NCBI GenBank assembly: GCA_948099385.1
Contig: CANUEZ040000183.1
Coordinates: 7,006,001 to 7,070,000, forward strand
From: Fasciola hepatica
Lineage: Eukaryota > Platyhelminthes > Trematoda > Plagiorchiida > Fasciolidae
Direction of reading: 5' to 3'
DNA: 64,000 nucleotides
In this document: positions 58,161 to 64,000 of the stretch, one piece after another
Numbering within the stretch: the stretch's first letter is position 1
Layout: each line of letters begins with the position of its first letter
The notes under the pieces: model-generated
What the model was told of the DNA's origin: nothing
Database searches by the model: none
The model's input: only the letters and a program-made list of their open reading frames with translations
Made by a program: the position numbers and the translations under genes

Positions 58161-59090
58161 TCCGTTCTAGTAAATTTCGAGTCCTGACAAATGGTCAGTG
58201 GACTCCGTTAATCGAAACACGGTTCGATATTCAACTTTTCCCAGCAAAACTGAATAGGAAAAGTACAACCAAATGTCTCTAAGTTAATGAATAAGAATAG
58301 CTTTAGATAAGACCCGTGTCAAGCAGTGCGCGAATGCACGCGGTGTGTGATTATCGAGCTGCAGGCAAACAGATCGGCGTGGTGATTGGCGAACGCGTGG
58401 ATGGATAAGCTTCACTTTAACTGCCTGATTGAAGCAGTCACAGTTCCACTGGGACTAATGTCTACACGTCCTCTATATGTATAATCTTGCGCGTGTTAAT
58501 GTGTGACCAAGGGATAGGTACAGATCAGCCTATGGACATGCCAGTCTGCATGCACGCACGTTCCTGTATAAGCCAGGCAACAAAGTAGCGTGCACGAGAC
58601 CGAGGTTGGAAGTGAGACAACACACTATTCAATATCAAGCGGGAAATTTAATCCTACTTGTCAAAACCGAAGGCACGTGAAGAGTGGAGATTACCAAGAG
58701 ACTGCCATAAACGTACCCATGGGCTCAGAAGACGGCTGGCAAGGCGAAATAAAAATGCATCTAAGACTGGATTTCATTGGGGGGGGACAGGCCGAGCGAA
58801 AAGTACAACATTTAGACCGTATATTACCACTGGATGTTTCTGATTGCATTCAATCCCGTGTATGTACCTCTATGTGAGTGTTTCTGAAGAGAGATGTGGA
58901 AAATAACTTTTTCCGTATTACTGGCCTGTTCTATGTGTCGAAGGGAATGTTTCACGATACTACTTAATCGTGAGTTTTTACATACACTATGAAACCAAAT
59001 AATTCACAAATAACATCAGTCGGTAAAACAACCGCAACGCTCAACTTAATAAGTCTTTGTTCCGTGTCCTTTTTCGTTTGTTATTCTCAG
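58161..59090. other. Intron sequence; open frames of uncertain value
   Basis: A frame at 58590-58877 is open for 95 codons and ends at a donor-like CTCTAT|GTGAGT, but exons 11 and 12 already join in phase, so it is not called. Ends with the acceptor CGTTTGTTATTCTCAG at 59090. Confidence 0.35.
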
Positions 59091-59243
59091 AGATAACGAG
59101 GAACAGTCTATGGCACTAAAATTCGAGGAAGAGACGGCTGCCAAGGCCACTTCGCGATTGCGTTGGTTGCGTGAGGTAGCCACAACTCAGTTACGTCACT
59201 TGGAAGAGTTTATTCGAGTCACTCAGCCGAAGAATGAAGAACG
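59091..59243 (+). CDS. Host gene exon 12
   Basis: Acceptor TTTTTCGTTTGTTATTCTCAG ends at 59090; donor GTACGT starts at 59244. One base completes Arg from exon 11, and two bases remain at the end. It encodes DNEEQSMALKFEEETAAKAT, SRLRWLREVATTQLRHLEEF and IRVTQPKNEE. A charged amphipathic helix pattern typical of coiled coils. Confidence 0.78.
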
Positions 59244-60291
59244 GTACGTTGTGATGTAACATCTACGGCCCACTCATTAAAAAATTGCCTTGATAGCGCC
59301 CTATTGCATAGTTACATCGACAGGGCACATCCAAAATGTGCACACTGAAACTTTATGCCACTTTCAAATGAGCTATTGCCCAAGCTTTTGTAAATTCACA
59401 CTGTAATAACTCAGTACACTAGTTATCAACAACAAATTAATAGATACAACTGAAATCTGTTCAATGATGTGATGCACATTTGCATCTTCAGTTCCACTGC
59501 TCGATTCCTCCGAATTCCAGCTACGATGGAGCGTAGAGATGCCTTAGACACCAATCGATTCGAAGTTTGGGAAATGACCGTGAGAAGTGGTCAATTATGA
59601 AGTGTGAGAAGATGTACTAGGCTACGCAGATCTGCACCAGTAGTAACCTTTTCCGCATGATCAGAACTACTGGTCCATGAAAACCTGTTTTTTGGCGAAC
59701 TGATCATCATGGCAACGTAGATATGTTAATTTATCTAGGCAGCTTCATTCCACCCGGAGGTCGAATGTCAGGTGAATTATCATAGCATATACAGAAGGCG
59801 CGTATAACGTTAGCAAAACTTAGTCCGGCGTTAACGAATTGAACAACGGGGCAAGCGGCTCACTGATTCAGACTCAGGAAGGCCGCCTTTATCTTTGAGT
59901 GGAGCATTTCGAGGGACAGTTTAACTGACCTTCATCTACCACATGAAAAAGTGCCATTATCAATCATAAGAATAACAGCTACGAGAATATTCGTAGCTAC
60001 TGTGGGAGTTCTCGGCGACCACTTTGGGTGGGTGTCATTCAAAAGATCCCCCCTCCCCCCAACCAATGGTTTATTGACTTCATACTGCTGCTTGTAGTTC
60101 TTTCTCACTCTCGGATTTATATTTTTTCGACTGAGGTTCCCACCGAGAGGGGGACAGACGAAACAACCACACCCAGTGCCTGATTGTTGATTATTCAAAC
60201 TGACATAGACTGATAACAAAGTGGGAGCTGACTGGCTAACCGGCCGCTCATGAATACGTCCGCTATTTCTTCGTTCTACTTCTCCGGTAAG
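59244..60291. other. Intron between host exons 12 and 13
   Basis: A minus ORF of 122 codons (59932-60300) has no motif. GACTGAGGTTCCCACCGAGAG (60131-60151) resembles a segment at 5095-5118, so a short dispersed repeat ends here. Acceptor CTACTTCTCCGGTAAG ends at 60291. Confidence 0.4.
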
Positions 60292-60763
60292 TGCATCCAA
60301 AGATGTCCCCGTAGATACAATCCTTTTTGATCTACGTGCAAAACATCAACGGCTGATCAATTTGCTTCAAAAATACGGAATCACTACGGATGAGGAAAAT
60401 GAACCGACTGTGACCGCATATCAGTTGGGACGTGAACGCACCCTGATGTCAAGCACGGATGCTCCCGTTCCGGCCACAGTCGCGCTTCGAACATTATGGT
60501 CTGATTTGCAAGAGGACAAGCTGACCAGACTACAACGTCAGGCAATCAATCATTTCGAACGAGTCATACATCGGGAAAGTCGATCCCCGTTCACCCGACC
60601 AACAGCATCCCCGAGGGCTAGACGAAGAAAGCAATGGAAACAGGATGCAACTTTCTTGAGTTATTACGGTCATGCTATTACCCGGTTCGGTTTTTCCTAC
60701 TTTGATTTTTGGAAAGTGAAAGAAATCGATTCAGAGGATGAAGAAGAAAAACGTAAGAAGTGA
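60292..60763 (+). CDS. Host gene exon 13 (last exon seen)
   Basis: The acceptor ends at 60291; one base completes the Arg codon of exon 12. It encodes ASKDVPVDTILFDLRAKHQR, LINLLQKYGITTDEENEP, LMSSTDAPVPATVALRTLWS, DKLTRLQRQAINHFERVIH, a basic Ser/Pro/Arg-rich stretch (SPRARRRKQWKQD), FGFSYFDFWKVKE and an acidic-basic end (IDSEDEEEKRKK). It either stops at TGA 60761-60763 or is spliced further at AAGAA|GTGAGT (60760), which is a near-perfect donor. No domain recognised. Confidence 0.78.
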
Positions 60764-60897
60764 GTGAGCCTTGTGTAGACACATTATTTTCTGGTTTTCC
60801 GTATGATACTCAAACTTTGTCCTAGCAAGGGAAACTTTAATCGAAGTAGATAAGCATTATTATCTGGACAGTAATATCTTATATAAATATTTCATAG

Positions 60898-61258
60898 TTA
60901 CTTGCGAGTAGTGTGTAGGATTGATGATACTTTACCTGGTTGACTGTCCTTTAGACTCCACCTTTCACGTACAAACCTCAGGTCATCCAATCAACCCTGC
61001 ACTCAGAAGCACCAGATTCAGGGTTCGCTCTTGTGAGAACTCATCAATGGTGCATACCCTCTGCCACACCCTTAGTCTGAACCCGGACATTTTAACCTCA
61101 AAGGCGTGCGTTACGATTGTGCCACCCCGCGGCGTTGGACATGCATCACTGATGAGCTCTAACGAGAGCGAAACTCGAACATATAGTGCATCTGAGTACA
61201 TGGTTGATCGAATGATCTGAGGTTTGTGCGTGAAAGGTAGAGTCCAAAGGACAGTCAC
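60898..61258 (-). mobile_element. SINE family S1, full foldback copy
   Basis: Left: TTACTTGCGAGTAGTGTG, then GACTGTCCTTTAGACTCC, CACGTACAAACCTCAGGTCATC and CTGCACTCAGAAGCACCAGA. Right: TGATCTGAGGTTTGTGCGTG then AAAGGTAGAGTCCAAAGGACAGTCA, inverted relative to the left. The centre, on the minus strand, reads a tRNA-like head with AACGCACGCCTTTGAGGTTA and GGGTTCAGAC. It shows the two-armed structure and the tRNA-like core in one copy. Confidence 0.7.
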
Positions 61259-61856
61259 CTATTTCTTACCTGATGGTTGAATATCGGCTGAATTGATATC
61301 GCCAATACGGAAGGCTCGTTTGGTCCTCAACAATCTAAACCATCCGTGATGTGGATATGAAACATTCGCTGGCCCATCAAGTGACGACTGGGGACTATGA
61401 CACTTAGATCACTCCTATTATACCACTCAGAAACGTGGTTGTTCACTGTGGAGGATGCGCGAAGAGTATCGAGGTTTGATCATTGATGCCTTCGCAGCAT
61501 TTGATCGAGTATGGTGAGAACACTGTACTGGCAATACTGATGTCGGATCAGAGCGTACAGAACCATAGGTTGGGCTCTAGGCCAAGCGCCCAGCTGGAAC
61601 AGGTAAATGGGGTTGGGAAATGTGTTAAGACTGCCCACGGATATACGCCCTTGGTGTCCATTGCTCTTCGTGGGCAGTAATGCTTGGAGGACGAGTCAAC
61701 GATGGGAAGAAAAGGTGTGAAAACTTCAACCCCCGGACTCCTATCAGTAGGATGAGTTAGACTTCGAGGTTACAGTTCACGAGAATCATATACAGGAGAA
61801 CTGGAAACAATAATTTACCTCAATATTATTTCATTTACTTCCCTTTCATTATATAA
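61259..61856. other. No recognisable gene
   Basis: Nothing identified before the Helitron 3' terminus. Confidence 0.4.
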
Positions 61857-61890
61857 CTAGCTGCACCCGGCCACGCGTTGCTGTGGCTCA
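61857..61890 (-). terminator. Helitron 3' hairpin and CTAG end
   Basis: On the minus strand: GAGCCACAGCAACGCGTGGC then CGGGTGCAGCTAG. Palindrome plus CTRR is the rolling-circle termination signal of Helitrons. From memory the GCAACGCGTGGCCGGG core is common in arthropod Helitrons. Confidence 0.85.
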
Positions 61891-61896
61891 GTCTGC

Positions 61897-63790
61897 TTAA
61901 CTGTAAGAGAAGGGAAAGAGCAAGAACACGTTTCTAATACATTTAATTTCACAATGCTTATGGAAAAGCAATATTTTCTTTATTCCCTTGTCTTTACAGA
62001 TATAAAGATTCTCTGGTTTGCCGGCTCTAAAACACGCAACATATAATTTTCCGTGTGAGAAACAACCCGTGTCTAGGTCTAAACCACGCAATTCTAAAGA
62101 TTGGCCCAGAGCTTTGTTGATGGTGATTGCAAACGCCAATGAAATGACATTCCCGTTGGAATCATAGGAATGCGAGGAATAAGGACATCTTCACCTTTGA
62201 AATGTCTGGTCATAATTGTTGCTTCTACGACGTTGCTCCTTATTTGTGTTACTGCAAGCCGCGAGCCGTTGCAAAGCTTTGGCTTGTTGATAATTCGCAA
62301 CGTGATAATTGGCACGCCGATTTTCAATCGCAGAACGTCCGGTGCCATACCTGGCAGATCGAGTGAAATTGAAAATTCTGTTGGAAAATTAACCGCTTCA
62401 TCTGCTTTCACAACAGAGTCGACGAACTTGCATCTAATTGCCTCGCTTTGAATAACTGATTGAGTAATATCGCTAAATTCACAGACGTCTTCGTCTTTGC
62501 CCGCGAGACTAGTTCGGCCAATCAACCAACTGTGATTCTTATAATTGTAACGGAAAATCCAGTTGCATTTTTCACATCGAAAAGTCGGACATCGCGTGCC
62601 AGAAACGACTAGACGGCCCTCCACATACCTGGTAGACGCTCTATCAGCTGGGCTATCGCGGTCCGGATAGTCGGGTGTGAATAACGCAAGTGAATAATGG
62701 ATAAGGCGCGAACCATTATTCCAATGATACACAGTATCTGTCCTGGTTTTAATTATTGGGCTAGCCTCGTCGGTCACTTCCCAATGGGACGAACAGCACA
62801 TGGATGAACGTGATCCATCGGACATTGAAATATGTTCAGAGAATGTATTGTTGGCACATACGATTCAGGCTCCTCGTGCCAACAATACATTCTCGAAATC
62901 CTCATAGTTGTTTTGAATATAGGGATATACTTTTTCAAGCAACTCTTCTTTCGACCTCACTAAATTGCAGAAATTATGAGGCAATGAAGTTTGTCCTGAA
63001 GTCAGATCAACTGGCACCTTTTCGTCCTCGATTTCCACCAATTGATTGGAGAATATCTCAGCTGATCGATCGTTTTGCGGCTGAACACGCATATTTGTAG
63101 TTAATTTTAACGTCTCCGAGTGTTGCTGCAAAGTAGAGTATCTCAGGCAAGCATTTATTTCGTCCGCTGGTGTCGATCGAGGAGTTATGGGTCGTTTGCC
63201 TGACATCCCCTGCAAACAACATTAGTGCGTTCCCAAATGGTCTGATGTTTCCACCCAAATCTTGCAATGATCGATCAAGAGCCTCGAGCGATTTTTTGTG
63301 CACCATTGTGCATTTGTCCCAAACAATAAGCTTGCATTTCTGCAATATTTTTCCCATGCCGGATGCCTTGGAAATGATGCACATGGGAGTTCCGATGAAA
63401 TGTATGTTCAATGGCACTTTCAGAGCAGTTCTTCCACCTGGTAGCAATGCCACAGCTATTCCGGACGACGCAAGAGCTAAGGCTGTCATTTTGGAATCGA
63501 ATTGCTGCAAGAATCAGTCCAATTAGGAACGTTTTACCCGTTCCTCGTGACGCACCTAAGAAAATTTCTCCAGGCCCGTTACTGACAGCATAATTTGATC
63601 GTAAATGCCATTTTGCTCAACCGTTAGTTTAGGAATACTTGGTCGCAAATACGATAGTAGATCACTCGTGTTGTAATTTTGTTCACGACGCAACTCTACA
63701 TCGAACGAGGCAAAAGCGATTCGATTTGGTGATGGTATCCCTCATTGATTGAGATCTTTGTTCGCGATTTCGAAGCACAAATCAACGCTA
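61897..63790 (-). pseudogene. Helitron RepHel helicase (PIF1-like), broken
   Basis: Down the minus strand: GRASRGTGKTFL-like Walker A at about 63560, then LALASSGIAVALLPGGRTA, MGKILQKCKLIVWDKCTMVH (Walker B, D-E changed to D-K), KSLEALDRSLQDL, FGNALMLFAGDVRQT (motif III), TTNMRVQPQNDRSAEIFSNQ, then after an insert CKFVDSVVKADEAVNFPTEF, LPGMAPDVLRLKIGVPIITL and [20 protein letters not shown] (motif V-VI region) and [12 protein letters not shown]. This is the helicase of an autonomous Helitron. Frameshifts at about 63200 and 62100, the Walker B change and an insert inactivate it. Confidence 0.85.
62550..62900 (-). mobile_element. About 350-bp insert in the Helitron helicase
   Basis: Helicase similarity stops after IQNNYEDF (about 62896) and resumes at NYKNHSW (about 62545). 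The interval contains a tRNA-like box A in reverse (minus TAGCCCAGCTGATAGAGCG, 62637-62655) and begins with a perfect 19-bp inverted repeat (62839-62857 and 62876-62894, GAGAATGTATTGTTGGCAC). It is probably a tRNA-derived SINE or another small element. Confidence 0.5.
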
Positions 63791-64000
63791 TTGGATGCAC
63801 TGGAATGGAATCGTAAAAAGCATGCTTTTACCCGCCACAGGTGCGATATCTGCATAGTGGTAGACGCGCGGTCAATAGACTTTTAGTTCGAATTCGGTAC
63901 TGTAACTGATAAGCGTTTATAAATAAACAGGAAAAACGTACAGCCAAATGCCTCCAAGTGTCGGAATAACGTGCAGATCAAACCGTGTGCATAGACAATA
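63791..64000. other. Window end inside the Helitron
   Basis: No motif recognised; the element should continue beyond the window. Confidence 0.4.

Larger units (their letters stand above)
26486..60763 (+). other. Host gene model: multi-exon, unrecognised coiled-coil-like protein
   Basis: Thirteen exons (one tentative) are joined by consistent GT-AG sites. Phase checks: 26774 (2) to 33061; 33491 (1) to 40402; 40543 (2) to 40675; 40696 (0) to 40746; 48438 (2) to 48754; 48850 (0) to 48983; 49036 (0) to 49080; 49232 (0) to 54132; 54307 (2) to 59091; 59243 (2) to 60292. Each exon is open in the required frame. At least one exon is missing between 40808 or 44616 and 48232, because the frame changes from phase 0 to phase 2. 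The first exon starts in mid-codon, so the true start is upstream. I do not recognise the protein; its C-terminal half is rich in Arg, Lys, Glu and Gln with heptad-like stretches. Confidence 0.65.
61857..64000 (-). mobile_element. Helitron 3' half (minus), open at the window end
   Basis: The minus strand ends GCCGGGTGCAGCTAG at 61857, followed by T: the CTRR terminus of Helitrons inserted between A and T. A 5-bp stem (GCCAC 61870-61874 / GTGGC 61883-61887) forms the expected hairpin 9-13 bases before the end. Upstream on the minus strand lies a PIF1-type helicase, the C-terminal part of RepHel. The Rep domain and the 5' end would lie beyond 64000. Confidence 0.85.

Noticed and set aside
58590..58877. 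95-codon ORF ending at a donor-like CTCTAT|GTGAGT
   Set aside because: Two overlapping frames look equally coding-like, no matching acceptor phase was found, and exons 11 and 12 already join.

Overview
The window is eukaryotic, intron-rich and dominated by transposons; nothing in it is prokaryotic. GT-AG introns of 43 and 49 bp, next to introns of 5-7 kb, together with Penelope-like, Gypsy, BEL/Pao, non-LTR (LINE) and Helitron remains, CA/TACA microsatellites and tRNA-derived short repeats, fit a parasitic flatworm, most likely a trematode fluke. That assignment is inference from composition and from memory of fluke transposon proteins. No database search was possible.

One host gene can be built by splice-phase logic. 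Exons on the + strand run from 26486 to 60763: 26486-26774, 33061-33491, 40402-40543, a 22-bp microexon 40675-40696, 40746-40808, tentatively 44572-44616, a gap, 48232-48438, 48754-48850, 48983-49036, 49080-49232, 54132-54307, 59091-59243 and 60292-60763. All junctions I could test keep an open frame. The product (at least about 750 residues) has a Ser/Thr-rich low-complexity N-terminal part and a basic, charged, coiled-coil-like C-terminal part. I do not recognise the family. A tRNA-Ser(AGA) gene lies inside one of its introns.

Layout. 0-8 kb: LINE 3' tail, (TA)n, a tRNA-like SINE, a solo LTR (family A), otherwise silent. 8-10.6 kb: a minus-strand Penelope-like element split by a SINE (11-bp target duplication) and a solo LTR (family E). 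11-15 kb: solo LTR (family D) and LINE fragments. 15-18.2 kb: a decayed Gypsy element with a family D solo LTR in its integrase. 18.7-21.6 kb: a minus-strand LINE (endonuclease plus reverse transcriptase) with another family D solo LTR in its ORF. 22-25 kb: second family A solo LTR, a dispersed repeat, a Gypsy-type gag. 26.5-61 kb: the host gene, whose introns hold a BEL/Pao element, SINEs, a 5'-inverted Penelope-like element with a GIY-YIG domain, a transposase scrap, the tRNA, a family E solo LTR, a large inverted repeat and a second LINE. 61.8-64 kb: the 3' half of a Helitron on the minus strand with a well-preserved 3' terminus.

The transposon ORFs are nearly all broken by stops and frameshifts. 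The most informative structure is the nesting of young solo LTRs and SINEs inside older elements, which gives a relative insertion order.
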